Shown: positions 27,301 to 35,919 of the stretch, piece by piece
How positions within the stretch are numbered: position 1 is the first letter of the stretch
How the letters are laid out: every line of letters starts with the position of its first letter
Source of the DNA: Bacillus xiapuensis
GTDB lineage: Bacteria; Bacillota; Bacilli; Bacillales; Domibacillaceae
Assembly (NCBI RefSeq): GCF_002797355.1
Contig: NZ_KZ454940.1
Span: forward strand, 372,001-436,000
DNA length: 64,000 bases
Reading direction: 5' to 3'
The notes under the pieces: model-generated
Database searches by the model: none
What the model was told of the DNA's origin: nothing
The model's input: the letters and a program-made list of their open reading frames with translations, nothing else
Position numbers and translations under genes: made by a program

Positions 27301-27809
27301 GTGATGTCGTTCGCAAGAAGGGCATCTACGTACTTATCCCAGCCCACTTGTACATCTGTGAATTTGTTCTTCGTATCGCCTGCTTCTAATTTGTAGGCAT
27401 TTGTTAGGATTTTTGCCATTTCTGCACGATTAATGCTGGTATCAGGCTCGAATGTTGTCTTGGTTTTACCGCCAACAATGCCGGCTGCGTAAAGAGCGTT
27501 AACCGCATCTTTAACGCGATTGTTAAGGTCTTTGAAAGGAGAGGCAGGCGCATTAGCCGTATCCAATTTCAAAGCGTTCGCAATCATTACTGCCGCATCG
27601 CCGCGCTTAATTGTTTTTTCTGGGCCGAATTTTGTTTCAGTTAAACCTTCTGCAATATTGTTTTCAACTAAATAGTTAACAGCATCTTTGTAATCTGCGG
27701 TGACATCTTTGAAATCTGCCGCGAATGCCGGAGTGACAGCTGTCGCTACTAGAGTCGCTGTCGCTGCTGTTGCAACGAATTTACGATAAGACTTTGGTTG
27801 GTAAGCCAT
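24396..27809 (-). CDS. Major S-layer protein with three SLH domains
   Basis: The 1137-residue protein would form the outer paracrystalline layer. Order: signal peptide (1-30, ending TPAFA), SLH repeats at about 31-82, 90-141 and 150-203 (FKDVTADYKDAVNYLV; INRAEMAKILTNAYKL; VTRGEFALFMYRAKDFL), a long array of Ig-like or SLAP-type beta domains (about 205-940), and an Ala/Lys-rich predicted coiled coil (about 945-1137, KVDEAQKALDAALALNPADP). Codon third positions are visibly richer in A and T than in neighbouring genes, as expected for a very highly expressed gene. ATG at 27809 follows ACAGGAGG. The leader is shared with the SLH nucleotidase. Confidence 0.93.
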   Translation of the reverse strand: MAYQPKSYRKFVATAATATLVATAVTPAFAADFKDVTADYKDAVNYLVENNIAEGLTETKFGPEKTIKRGDAAVMIANALKLDTANAPASPFKDLNNRVKDAVNALYAAGIVGGKTKTTFEPDTSINRAEMAKILTNAYKLEAGDTKNKFTDVQVGWDKYVDALLANDITKGKTETTFAPYQEVTRGEFALFMYRAKDFLYEIPAASAVKVADDKTLEVTLKEAKEGLKAENFKVLVDGDKVAPSEVKAGDKGATYKLAIPSLDNKKGKVSVNGAEASYDFTTPKVESAVAINAKEIKLTFNKELNEAAAEKVANYKIYKGNDTEEVATANYTAELVDGKTVILTLKEGFELKNNETYRVNAKGLLTKDYKEVQEYKGTATIFVDKELPTLAETKVKGNQLSLKFNEPVKIANIKVDGKATEAGPVDSSEAGKYEVKYTLTNDQAKEGSHNVVLYGVKDAVGNETSIINTSYNVTADNSKPAVESITSVGTKTFDIKLNTAVNSFGDANVVIKKGNYTFPESQYKVDKVTDKKKPNTYRVTFEDYALTDKSNPLYGSKESSVSLSVEVKDFKGTNNVFGTNYSGNITLAKDTSAPVVQADAVNFIEGNNLVVVFNEEIVKVSDSVTVVKDGVEQKIKNVAVDSEDEKRLKIELDLAQGVKPSGTYEVVFGKGAVKDIDDNENAAVTTKVVTKAETGTLTPADTATTVEKIAGKNVVTINYGEKMADSARDLANYKIDGVPLNDSFYAGAVAVFTDSDKDTVKITLPADKHSVNNEEKQIEFSKNIKTDDGEVVQTSDEKVYKVTKKFADDKAPTLTKAEYVKAKSSDNASKAIKLTFDENVKIAGDIKDDVVVKVGSTKVEGKVTDGVHEGGTEDKGLENKELIVVLDQEVNTSQSGTVNVIAEGKDNTVMAIQDLFTNKAVAKEVTLTDSIVDSGITSSIQGKATAIDAAKEELAKLTYSAADSIDDAAKLTAAKEQVKNAEAKVDDAKAKGAAEADFGEDFAKLAAQKTEINRYEAKIAADADAKALADAKADAKTKIEAAETAVNASKTVADTKVDEAQKALDAALALNPADPNKAALETAVNDAKAVQTKVAAEVKKVADAKAAYAKATTVEDVKAEVTKAEEAAKAAAGLVK

Positions 27810-28253
27810 GTAATAGTTCCTCCTGTTTTGTAAAGTATTCTTTGAATTTATGAAATCAACCAGCTGTGGAGCTGGCTGTTCCTCATGATGCGTGAGAGTT
27901 TTGCCTCTGTTTTATTCCAGTAATTGGCCATATATGTAATATAAACATGTATTAACAGATACAAACTCAAATACTATTTTATCAAAGCACTACTATTTTT
28001 CAACTGTTTTTTCATATTTTACATTATTTATGAAAATGTAAACATTATAAATATGAAGAAAACTATTTGACATAATTCTTCCTGATATTAACAGAATTAT
28101 GGATATATATTGCTTCAATTCCATAGCTTACTTATTATACACCATATCTCAAGGAAATATAAAGTTTTATTTCCAATAATATTTGTCCATTCAGTGTAAT
28201 CTTTGAAAAATTATTCTTCTTTTGTTATCGCTTTCAATTTACGCGAATAGAAA
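27810..28253 (-). promoter_or_regulatory. Long upstream region of the S-layer gene
   Basis: About 440 bases, strongly AT-rich between 27950 and 28250, between the S-layer start and a terminator. A TATAAT lies on the minus strand at 28134-28139 with TTTATA-like sequence about 17 nt upstream, which would give a leader of roughly 320 bases. Long leaders and several promoters are common for S-layer genes; the exact start is inference. Confidence 0.4.
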
Positions 28254-28282
28254 AACCCTGGAAAATGCTGCTTTCCAGGGTT
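28254..28282 (-). terminator. Terminator of the polymer glycosyltransferase operon
   Basis: AACCCTGGAAA...TTTCCAGGGTT with TTTTT on the minus-strand side, 20 bases after the stop codon at 28302. Confidence 0.9.
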
Positions 28283-28301
28283 ACAAGAGTGTGATATAGT
28301 C

Positions 28302-29405
28302 TTATTTTTCAACTAAGCGCATATACATGGTTCTTGTGTCATGTGCCAGCTGTTCGAGGGAGAATCGCTCCGATGCGTGGGCATATAGCCGGTCGCCCAT
28401 CGCCTGAAGCTCTCCCGCCCGCTGACGGCCGAGGGCTTGCCGGAGCGCTTCGGCATAGGCCTTAGCGTCTCCCGGCGGCACAATCCAGCCGGTGCGGCCA
28501 TGGTCGATGAGCTCGCCCACTCCCCCGACGTCGGTGGTCACGATCGGCACATGCTGATTGGCCGCTTCAAGCAAAGCGAGCGGAAAGCTTTCGCTGTAGG
28601 AAGCGAGCAGGCCGAGGTCGGAGGCGGCGTAGAGGCGGTCGACGTCGCTGCGGAAGCCGAGGAAGTGAACATGGCTTTCCAGCCCGCGCTTGTTCACTTC
28701 TTCGATAAGCGTTTGTTCGATCGGGCCGCCGCCGGCGAGCAGCAAATGCGGCCGCTCTTCTTTGTCGAAGGCTTTCAGGGCGTCAAAGACGATCATATGG
28801 CCTTTAATCGGATGGAGCCGGGCGACCATCGCCATCACGAAGTCTTGATCGGTCAAACCAAGCTCCTTGCGCGCTGCGGGCACTGCCGGCTCCTTCGTAA
28901 AGCGAATGCCGTTGTAGACGGTCTGGATTTTGCGGCCGTCGATGCCGAGCTTCATTAAGTTCTGCTTAAAGCGTTCGGAGACAGCAAAGTAGCCGTCCAT
29001 TTTCTTTACGGCATACAGGCTTAAAGCGGTGAACAATTTTCCTTTGAAGCCGGATTGGACGAAATCAAGGGACGGATCGCTGTGAACGGTGGTGACCCAA
29101 CGGATGCCGGTTTTCTTCTTTACATAAAGGCCGAAGAGATTGGCGCGCGGTCCGTGTGTGTGCAGGAGATCGAAGCCTTCGCTCTGAATGAAGCGGGCGA
29201 GCTTACGTAAGACGGACAGGTCGTAGCGCGAGCGCTGCGGGAAGCATTCCGTGCGGATGCCGCTCTCCCTTGCCTCCTTGGAGAGCTGGCCTTCCTGAAA
29301 CACCGCGAGCGCCACTTCTTTCGGAGAGAATTGTTCCAGCAGCGTGATCACATGCTTGCGCGAGCCTCCCTTTTCTCCGCCGCTGATGACGTGAAGCACT
29401 TTCAT
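28302..29405 (-). CDS. Family 4 glycosyltransferase
   Basis: The 367-residue GT-B enzyme transfers a sugar from a nucleotide donor, probably while the secondary cell wall polymer or its linkage unit is built at the inner face of the membrane. It begins MKVLHVISGGEKGGSRKHV and has LHTHGPRANLFGLY, the C-terminal VARLHPIKGHMIVFDAL, and the donor-binding ESFPLALLEAANQHVPIVTT plus DVGGVGELI segments. I chose the ATG at 29405 behind GGAGGTTTCTAT; longer frames reach into the tagA gene. It is the last gene of the dehydrogenase-tagA-glycosyltransferase operon. The acceptor sugar is not known. Confidence 0.88.
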   Translation of the reverse strand: MKVLHVISGGEKGGSRKHVITLLEQFSPKEVALAVFQEGQLSKEARESGIRTECFPQRSRYDLSVLRKLARFIQSEGFDLLHTHGPRANLFGLYVKKKTGIRWVTTVHSDPSLDFVQSGFKGKLFTALSLYAVKKMDGYFAVSERFKQNLMKLGIDGRKIQTVYNGIRFTKEPAVPAARKELGLTDQDFVMAMVARLHPIKGHMIVFDALKAFDKEERPHLLLAGGGPIEQTLIEEVNKRGLESHVHFLGFRSDVDRLYAASDLGLLASYSESFPLALLEAANQHVPIVTTDVGGVGELIDHGRTGWIVPPGDAKAYAEALRQALGRQRAGELQAMGDRLYAHASERFSLEQLAHDTRTMYMRLVEK

Positions 29406-29467
29406 ATAGAAACCTCCATATAGAAAGAAAGGCTTTAAAGCGCATAGCGGTTTAAAGCCCTTCTTCT

Positions 29468-30184
29468 TTATTTTTGAAATAAGATTTTCAATAGAAATTG
29501 CGGCAAAGCCATTTGGCGCTTGATCCGCTTCGGCTCCTTCATAAGGCGGTAGAGCCATTCCAAGCCGAATTTGCGGTAGAAAGCAGGCGCCCGCTTCACT
29601 TTGCCAGAATAAACGTCGAAGCTGCCGCCGACGCCCTGGAACACCTTGACATCGGGAAGCTTCGGCATGTTTTCTCGAATCCACAGCTCCTGCCGCGGGC
29701 TGCCGAGAGCAACGAAAAGCAAGGCCGCTTTGGATTGCTTGATCTTGGCAATCAGCGCTTCCTGATCCTTAACATAGCCGTTTTCATAGCCGGCAACATG
29801 CAAGCCGGGAATGGCGGCTTCAAGCTTCTCCTTGGCGGTGCGCACGACCTCTTCCTTCGCTCCGTAGAAGAAGACGCCATGCCCTTCCTCTGCGGCGAAC
29901 CGCAGCAGCCGGCCCATCATATCGACGCCAGTGACGCGCTCGCGGATGTCGCCGCCCTTCAGCTTGGAGGCGATGATCATGCCGATGCCGTCCGGGATCT
30001 GGTACGTTGATTGGTTAATCAGTTCCTTCACGAGCGGGTCGCGGCCGGCCGTAATGACCTTCTCCGGGTTGACCGCGATAACGGTCGACTGCCAGCCTTC
30101 TTCCATCCGCCTTCTGATGTCATCGATAATCTCATCGTACGTATACGGGGAAACCGATACGCCCAAGTATTGTTCCTTATCCAT
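29468..30184 (-). CDS. tagA: TagA/WecG-family N-acetylmannosamine(uronic acid) transferase
   Basis: TagA/WecG enzymes add ManNAc or ManNAcA to undecaprenyl-diphospho-GlcNAc at the cytoplasmic membrane, the second step of wall-polymer linkage. The 238-residue protein has YTYDEIIDDIRRRM, the IPDGIGMIIASKL motif with the catalytic-type Asp, FFYGAKEEVVRTAK, and the C-terminal membrane-associating segment FGLEWLYRLMKEPKRIKRQ. It lies 12 bp downstream of the UDP-ManNAc dehydrogenase gene, which suggests that the donor is UDP-ManNAcA. ATG at 30184 follows GAGGGTGGCGCCAA. Confidence 0.92.
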   Translation of the reverse strand: MDKEQYLGVSVSPYTYDEIIDDIRRRMEEGWQSTVIAVNPEKVITAGRDPLVKELINQSTYQIPDGIGMIIASKLKGGDIRERVTGVDMMGRLLRFAAEEGHGVFFYGAKEEVVRTAKEKLEAAIPGLHVAGYENGYVKDQEALIAKIKQSKAALLFVALGSPRQELWIRENMPKLPDVKVFQGVGGSFDVYSGKVKRAPAFYRKFGLEWLYRLMKEPKRIKRQMALPQFLLKILFQK

Positions 30185-30196
30185 TTGGCGCCACCC

Positions 30197-31495
30197 TCAT
30201 TTATTAATTGGCTTGCTGATGCTGATCGCTTGGAGTCCGGTCAAGTCGCCGATGCGGTGAACCGTCAGGCTCTCTTCCTGCTCCAGGCCGGTGCAGTTCT
30301 TCGTATCGAAGACGACTGGAGTTTCCATTTGCGCAAGCAGCGTTTGCTTATTGAGTGCTTTAAATTCATTGTGATCGGTTAAGATGACGGCAAGGTTCGC
30401 ACCTTGAACCGCTTCTTCAAAGGAAACGAGCTCAAACGGCACTTGCTCCGCGCGGATATGCGGGTCGTGAATGCGGACATCAAAGCGCGGGTTGGCCAGC
30501 ACCTTCTGCACGATTTCGATCGCCGGGCTTTCCCTTACGTCGTCGATGTTTCCTTTATACGTTAAGCCGCAAAGAGCGATTTTCGGTTCTTTCAGTTCAG
30601 CCGTCAGCTTGATGATCTGCTCGATCACAAAGTCAGGCATCGAATTGTTGATGTCGCGGGAAAGCTGAATCATCAACGCCTCTTGCGGAGCTTTTTCTAC
30701 AATAAAATACGGATCGACCGCTAAGCAGTGGCCCCCGACGCCCGGACCCGGATGATGCAGGTTAACGCGCGGATGTCTGTTAGCCAGCTCAATCACTTTA
30801 TGAGCATCGACGCCGAGACGGGCTGAAATCTTTGCCAACTCATTGGCTAAAGCAATGTTGACATCGCGGAAGGTGTTCTCCATTAATTTGGACATTTCCG
30901 CTGTGACGGCCTCGGTTTCCAGCACTTCTCCTGTGACGACTTGACGGTACACATCGGCTGCTTTCTTCGTTGCCTCCGGTGTTAAGCCGCCGACGATGCG
31001 CGTATTTTCCACCAGCTCGATTAAAATTCGGCCCGGCAGCACGCGTTCCGGACAATGAGCGATATGAACATCCTTCTCGGGATCGAAGCCGGCTTCGCGA
31101 ATGAGCGGAGCGACGATATCATCCATCGTCCGCGGCGGGATCGTCGATTCCACTATGATAATATTGCCTTCCTTCAGATGAGGAATCACCGCTTTCGTTG
31201 CGCTCTTGACGTATTCGACGTTGGCCGTGCAGTCCTCGTGGATCGGCGTTGGCACGGCAATGATGAAGACATCGGCCGCTTCCGGCGCTACGGATGCGCG
31301 GAGCTTGCCCGCTGCGACCACTTCTTTGACGACTTCCGGCAATCCGACCTCTTCAATGATTACTTCGCCTTTATTTAACCTCTCGACTACTTGCTTGTTC
31401 ACATCTACTCCAACGATATCAAAGCCGGCGCGGGCGAATACCGCCGCTGTCGGCAATCCAATGTATCCTAAACCAACAACACAAATCTTTTGCAT
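30197..31495 (-). CDS. UDP-N-acetyl-D-mannosamine dehydrogenase (WecC-like)
   Basis: The enzyme oxidises UDP-ManNAc to UDP-ManNAcA with two NAD+. The 432-residue protein begins MQKICVVGLGYIGLPTAAVF (Rossmann GxGYxGLP), has SKLMENTFRDVNIALANELA, and carries the catalytic Cys in GPGVGGHCLAVDPYF; the C-terminal UDP-binding domain contains LCGLTYKGNIDDVRESPA. ManNAcA is a common sugar of pyruvylated secondary cell wall polymers. It is the first gene of a minus-strand operon and is divergent from csaB, so both sides of polymer synthesis may share a control region (31496-31662). Confidence 0.92.
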   Translation of the reverse strand: MQKICVVGLGYIGLPTAAVFARAGFDIVGVDVNKQVVERLNKGEVIIEEVGLPEVVKEVVAAGKLRASVAPEAADVFIIAVPTPIHEDCTANVEYVKSATKAVIPHLKEGNIIIVESTIPPRTMDDIVAPLIREAGFDPEKDVHIAHCPERVLPGRILIELVENTRIVGGLTPEATKKAADVYRQVVTGEVLETEAVTAEMSKLMENTFRDVNIALANELAKISARLGVDAHKVIELANRHPRVNLHHPGPGVGGHCLAVDPYFIVEKAPQEALMIQLSRDINNSMPDFVIEQIIKLTAELKEPKIALCGLTYKGNIDDVRESPAIEIVQKVLANPRFDVRIHDPHIRAEQVPFELVSFEEAVQGANLAVILTDHNEFKALNKQTLLAQMETPVVFDTKNCTGLEQEESLTVHRIGDLTGLQAISISKPINK

Positions 31496-31662
31496 GGGTG
31501 AAAAATCCTTTCTGAATGCTAGTGTGGATTATTTAGTAATTGCTTAACATAGTATAGCAAATTCGCTGAATGCTTGCACTAATTTCGTTGAATGTGGGGG
31601 GGTGAAATGTTAAAATGAGGTTTAGCTTTTTATGCGTATTTGACTTGAAGGAGGCTAACCGT

Positions 31663-32769
31663 TTGAGGGTTGTAGTTTCAGGATTTTATGGATTAGGCAA
31701 TACCGGGGATGAAGCGATCCTGGAAGCGATTGTCGATAATTTGCGAAATGAAATCGATGATGTTGATATTACCGTGTTTTCCCTGTCGCCGGAGCAGACG
31801 GCGCGGGCGCATAACGTCAAGACGGTCTATCGCGGATGGCGCCACCAGAATAAAGAGAAAGTGCAAGCGCTGCGCCAGGCGGATCTTCTGATCAGCGGCG
31901 GCGGCGGACTGCTTCAAGATACATATCCGACGAAGTTCTTATTCGGACCGCTGCCTTATTATTTGCTGATCGCTTTTTTGGCGAAGTTATGCGGGGCAAA
32001 GGTCATGTTTTTCTCCCAAGGGATCGGGCCTGTCACGTCCGCCTGGGGAAAGATATTAATGAAGGTATTCGCCAACCGCGCCGATTTTGTGACTGTGCGC
32101 GATGAATATTCGAAAGACTATCTTCACCAATTAGGTGTGACCCGTCCGGAGACGGTCGTCACGGCGGATATTGTCTTTGCTTTTCAGAAGAAAGAGGATG
32201 ATGCCTGCATGAAGAGTCTGCCTCTTTCCGCCGATGAGCGGCTGGTTGCTGTATCGGTTCGCCCTTGGTTTGAGCATGGAGATTATTACGAAAAGCTGGC
32301 GCAATCACTGGATGAACTGATTGCTTCAGAGGGCATTACGCCGGTATTTGTGCCGATGGAGGGCCATCATGATGTCAACGCATCCAAGCGGGTGATGGAG
32401 CATATGAAGCGAGCGGACGCCTGCCACTTGCTGGCGGGGGATTTCACGCCGAATCAGTATTTAAACTTCATCGGCGACTGTGAAATGACGATTGGCTTGC
32501 GCCTTCATTCTTTGATTTTCTCCGCTTTGACGGCGGTGCCGCATATCGGCATCAGCTATGATAAGAAGGTGGAGAGCTTGCTGAAGCGATCCGGCATGTG
32601 GGATTACTCCTTCCGGCTGGAGGAGCTGGACTCTGTGAAATTGACAGCGCATGCCCGCGATGTGCTAGCGCGCCGGGATGTGTTGAGCAAGAAGGTGGCG
32701 AACCATGCCGCGAGCATGCGCCGTGATGCTTTGGAGAATATTGAGCTATTGAAGAAAAAATTTATGTAG
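31663..32769 (+). CDS. csaB: Polysaccharide pyruvyl transferase CsaB
   Basis: CsaB adds a ketal pyruvate to the secondary cell wall polymer; SLH domains bind this group. The 368-residue protein starts LRVVVSGFYGLGNTGDEAIL and has LLISGGGGLLQDTYPTKFL, FFSQGIGPVTSAWGK, LLAGDFTPNQYLNFIGDCEM and LRLHSLIFSALTAVPHIGISYD, all typical of CsaB. The start is TTG at 31663 with GAAGGAGG 9 nt upstream; the in-frame ATG at 31615 has no Shine-Dalgarno. A glycosyltransferase gene follows after 17 bp. Its position in the middle of nine SLH genes strongly supports this role. Confidence 0.95.
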   Translation: MRVVVSGFYGLGNTGDEAILEAIVDNLRNEIDDVDITVFSLSPEQTARAHNVKTVYRGWRHQNKEKVQALRQADLLISGGGGLLQDTYPTKFLFGPLPYYLLIAFLAKLCGAKVMFFSQGIGPVTSAWGKILMKVFANRADFVTVRDEYSKDYLHQLGVTRPETVVTADIVFAFQKKEDDACMKSLPLSADERLVAVSVRPWFEHGDYYEKLAQSLDELIASEGITPVFVPMEGHHDVNASKRVMEHMKRADACHLLAGDFTPNQYLNFIGDCEMTIGLRLHSLIFSALTAVPHIGISYDKKVESLLKRSGMWDYSFRLEELDSVKLTAHARDVLARRDVLSKKVANHAASMRRDALENIELLKKKFM

Positions 32770-32786
32770 AGCGAGGTTTTGGACCG

Positions 32787-33959
32787 ATGAAGATTTTGCT
32801 TGCGACGGTGTACCATTATCCGCACACAGGCGGATTGTCGACGCATGTGGCAACGTTGAAAGCGGGTCTGCAGGCGCGAGGGCATGAAGTGGATGTCTTG
32901 TCATTCAGCGATGTTCCTGAGTTGACGCAAAATATGAAGGTGCGCGGACCCGGCTTTTTGATGAATAAGCTGTCTAAGGGGAAAGGATTTGTCTTTGGCC
33001 TCAAGACGCGCAAGAAGATGCTGCAAAAACTGATGGAAGCGGTGAAGCATAAGAACTACGACATCGTCAACGCTCAGGAAGTGTATGCCACATTTGCCGC
33101 TCTGGATGCCAATATGCCGGTTGTTTCAACCGTACACGGCTATTTAACCTATGAAGCGCTGAGCGCCGGGAATATTCTAAAAGACAGTCCGGAAGAGAAG
33201 TTCTTAATGGAGGAAGAGGTCAAAGCGTACCGCAGCACGCGCGAGATTATTACGGTGGATACGCGCATCAAAGACTATGTGAAGCGGGAAGCAGGCGTGG
33301 AAGGCACAGCGATCCGCAACTTTATTAATATTGATACGTTCCGTCCGGAGAAAGAAAAGAAAAAAGATTTCCGCCAGAAGCATGGCATTGAGGCCGATGT
33401 GCCAGTCTTTTTCGTGCCGCGCCGCTTAACGAAGAAAAACGGTGTCATCTACCCGATATTAGCGCTTCCGGCCGTGCTGGAGAAATATCCGAATGCCAAG
33501 CTGATTTACGCTGGCACCGGCGAAGCGATGGACGAGATGAAGAGACTGATCGCCGAACACAAGCTGCAGGCCAGCGTGAACTTATTAGGCGCCATTCCGC
33601 ATGAGGTCATTAAGGAATATTACGCCTTGGCTGATGTCGTGCTTGTGCCGAGCGTGCATTCCGCTGGAGTGGAGGAAGCAACCTCGATCTCCGCGCTAGA
33701 GGCGATGGGCTCAGGCTCACCTTTAATCGCCTGCGCGGTCGGCGGACTGAAAGAAATTGTCAATCACGAGGTCGATGGCATTTTAACGGAAGAGAAAAAT
33801 GTCGAAGAGCTATCTGCAGCGATGATTGACTTATTAGATCACCCGGAAAAAGGCGAAGTGCTTGCCGAGCGGGCCCGCCGGAAAATTGAAGAGGAATACT
33901 CGCATTTAGCGGCCGCCGAGAAATATGAAGAAATTTATCAGCGCGCGGTGAAGCGCTGA
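32787..33959 (+). CDS. Family 4 glycosyltransferase
   Basis: The 390-residue GT-B enzyme begins MKILLATVYHYPHTGGLSTH and has the acceptor loop VSTVHGYLTYEALSAGNI, VFFVPRRLTKKNGVIYPILA, and the donor-binding VEEATSISALEAMGSGSPLI and CAVGGLKEIVNHEVDGIL. It probably adds a sugar to the secondary cell wall polymer, because it is cotranscribed with csaB (17-bp gap). The exact donor and acceptor cannot be read from sequence. ATG at 32787 follows GAGCGAGG. Confidence 0.88.
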   Translation: MKILLATVYHYPHTGGLSTHVATLKAGLQARGHEVDVLSFSDVPELTQNMKVRGPGFLMNKLSKGKGFVFGLKTRKKMLQKLMEAVKHKNYDIVNAQEVYATFAALDANMPVVSTVHGYLTYEALSAGNILKDSPEEKFLMEEEVKAYRSTREIITVDTRIKDYVKREAGVEGTAIRNFINIDTFRPEKEKKKDFRQKHGIEADVPVFFVPRRLTKKNGVIYPILALPAVLEKYPNAKLIYAGTGEAMDEMKRLIAEHKLQASVNLLGAIPHEVIKEYYALADVVLVPSVHSAGVEEATSISALEAMGSGSPLIACAVGGLKEIVNHEVDGILTEEKNVEELSAAMIDLLDHPEKGEVLAERARRKIEEEYSHLAAAEKYEEIYQRAVKR

Positions 33960-34065
33960 CCGCTGCGGTCTACTGTATTTCGCTGTTTGTGGCCGAAATC
34001 TCCCAGATTCCGTCTACAAGCAGCGAACTTCTGCCTTTTAATTATAAGAACCCGGACGATAGAAT

Positions 34066-34584
34066 TGAACTGCACCCCAATCGTTGATATGCTCCCCAAT
34101 AGATAAACAGATTAAAAAATAAAATCTGTTTATCTATTGGGGAGATATTTTTACGTCTAAATATTCTTTCTCTAAGGAAGAGAAATTAGCAATTATTAAG
34201 TTTTACCACGAAGAGCCTTATACCTTAAATGAAGTAGCGAAGCTCGTCAATCTTCATTGCGATACAATAGAATATTGGCAAAACGATTAATGCCATTTTA
34301 GTGAAGATGCCCTTGCATCAAAAGGCATTGCGCAAAGTATGTCGCGTAAAGGCTACTGTTATGATAACTCGGTGATGGAGGATTTCTTTGGAATTATGAA
34401 GTCCGAGTTCCTTTATTTAAAAGAGTTTAAAAAAAGCGAGCACTTTAAAGAAAATTAGAAAAATACATAAATTATTACAAAACGTTTAGTAGCCAAATTA
34501 AAAATGAGTCCGGTGCAACACCGAACTCATTTCACACAAGCCGCTTGACGAAATAACTGTGTCTAATTTTTAGGGGTCACTTCA
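34066..34584 (+). mobile_element. IS3-family deletion derivative
   Basis: The ends TGAACTGCACCCC (34066) and GGGGTCACTTCA (to 34584) form imperfect inverted repeats. Inside are an OrfA start (KYSFSKEEKLAIIKFYHEEP) and, after an internal deletion of most of OrfA/OrfB, the OrfB C-terminal part (GIAQSMSRKGYCYDNSVMED, FFGIMKSEFLYLKEFKKSE, KMSPVQHRTHF) with several stops. At 519 bp it is far shorter than a whole IS3 element and cannot move on its own. Confidence 0.8.
34093..34143. repeat. 22-bp perfect inverted repeat
   Basis: CTCCCCAATAGATAAACAGATT and its complement are separated by a short A-rich loop. The repeat sits just inside the left IS3 end. A second copy of the IS terminus inverted next to itself would explain it. 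Confidence 0.7.
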
Positions 34585-34589
34585 TTTAA

Positions 34590-35552
34590 TTATTGAATCC
34601 CTTTAATCATATGATTGAGTTTAAAATAAATTTTACTAAATTCTTTAGCTTCAGGTGAATTTAATTGTCCGTTCATAATATAAGGGCTTTCAGTTGGCCC
34701 TTGATAAAAATAATGATAATCACCTTTTATTTTCAAAGGATCAAAAGGTGCTCCTTTATATTCCGGCATCTTAGATTTATGAATTTTGCGAATCGATCCT
34801 ATAAATAACTCTTTCTTTTTATTCGTTGTATCCTTGTAAAAAAATTCTGTCGTGTACACGTAATCTTTTACTTTTCTTTCTTTAATCGTAATCTTATTTT
34901 TCATATAATTCGGCAATTGTATCTTATACACTAGCTTCTGACTATAATAGGGGAAAGTTCTAAATTGCTTCTCTTTCGCTTTCGCTAGGAAAGTGGCAAA
35001 CTGAGCTCTTGTGACGGCGGCATTAGGACGGAATGTTCCGTCTTTATACCCGAGTGTAATATTATTGCTTGCTAACGCTTTAATGGATTGATAAGCCCAA
35101 TGCTTTGAAGAAACATCCTTGAATACGTAGGTTCCAGATGCTTTTAAACCAAATCCCTTAGCCAGCATATTAGCCATATAACTCCGCGTCATCGGTTTAT
35201 AAGGATCTAAATAATGACTTTTTTTAGGGAAAAGCCCTTCGTCCATTACAGCCGCTACATATTTATAGCTTCCATGCGAAGGCGTAATATCTTTAAAGCC
35301 TGGGTTTGGACGATTAGACAAGTTGAGCTTCAATACTTTTGCCATCAAAGTCATCGCTTGCACACGAGTTAAATCCTCTTGCGGGCGAAATGTTCCATCT
35401 GTGTATCCATTAATCACTTTGTTATCTGTTAAATACGTAATTTCATCGAACGCCCAGTGTGTATTACGCACATCTTTAAACTCTGCCGAAGCCATCAAAG
35501 CACTGCTAAAAAACAACAGCATTGCACTAAAAACAGCTAAATATTTTTTCAT
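34590..35552 (-). CDS. SLH-domain protein with unknown C-terminal domain
   Basis: The 320-residue protein has a signal peptide (1-24, ending ALMASAE), three SLH repeats (about 25-195; KVINGYTDGTFRPQEDLTRV, PMTRSYMANMLAKGFGL, ITLGYKDGTFRPNAAVTRAQ) and a C-terminal region of about 120 residues with Lys and aromatic residues (YVYTTEFFYKDTTNKKKELF). I do not recognise this region. I chose the second Met (35552) because AGGAGG lies 7 nt upstream; the first Met at 35558 abuts it. The IS3 derivative ends 5 bases beyond its stop codon. Confidence 0.85.
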   Translation of the reverse strand: MKKYLAVFSAMLLFFSSALMASAEFKDVRNTHWAFDEITYLTDNKVINGYTDGTFRPQEDLTRVQAMTLMAKVLKLNLSNRPNPGFKDITPSHGSYKYVAAVMDEGLFPKKSHYLDPYKPMTRSYMANMLAKGFGLKASGTYVFKDVSSKHWAYQSIKALASNNITLGYKDGTFRPNAAVTRAQFATFLAKAKEKQFRTFPYYSQKLVYKIQLPNYMKNKITIKERKVKDYVYTTEFFYKDTTNKKKELFIGSIRKIHKSKMPEYKGAPFDPLKIKGDYHYFYQGPTESPYIMNGQLNSPEAKEFSKIYFKLNHMIKGIQ

Positions 35553-35919
35553 TTTCATTCCTCCTCACACCCAATTATACCAAACAGAACCATGTAAATA
35601 AATGTATTTTATTTTTTTACAAGCGAAGCGAAACTTTAATAATTGACTTTTTGGCGCAGCATCCCCTCCTCAGCTTTTTGTTCTCCACTTCATTTGTAAA
35701 GAAAGGATAGCCTTATATTCCAGGTAAAATGAAACTCGTTACTAAACATGGATGCGGATATCTAAACAAAAATTCATTTTTTCCTGGGCATTCACTTAAA
35801 AACAGGGCATCGTTTTTGACACCGCTGACTTTTAGTAATGAAGCACCTATTAACATCAAAAGCTTTTTACGTTATGATAATTAAGATTACTATTTTGCTT
35901 TGATATTGAGGTGGATTAT
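35553..35919. other. Divergent intergenic region
   Basis: About 370 bases between two divergent genes, AT-rich. A TTGACA hexamer lies at 35816-35821 on the plus strand, but no good -10 sits at the expected distance. No ORF or hairpin of note. Confidence 0.4.

Noticed and set aside
29406-29684. 93-residue N-terminal extension of the GT4 enzyme
   Set aside because: It overlaps the tagA gene and has a non-protein-like composition; the GT-B fold starts at MKVLHVISGG behind GGAGG.
31615-31662. ATG start for csaB at 31615
   Set aside because: No Shine-Dalgarno; GAAGGAGG lies 9 nt before the TTG at 31663, where the conserved N-terminus begins.
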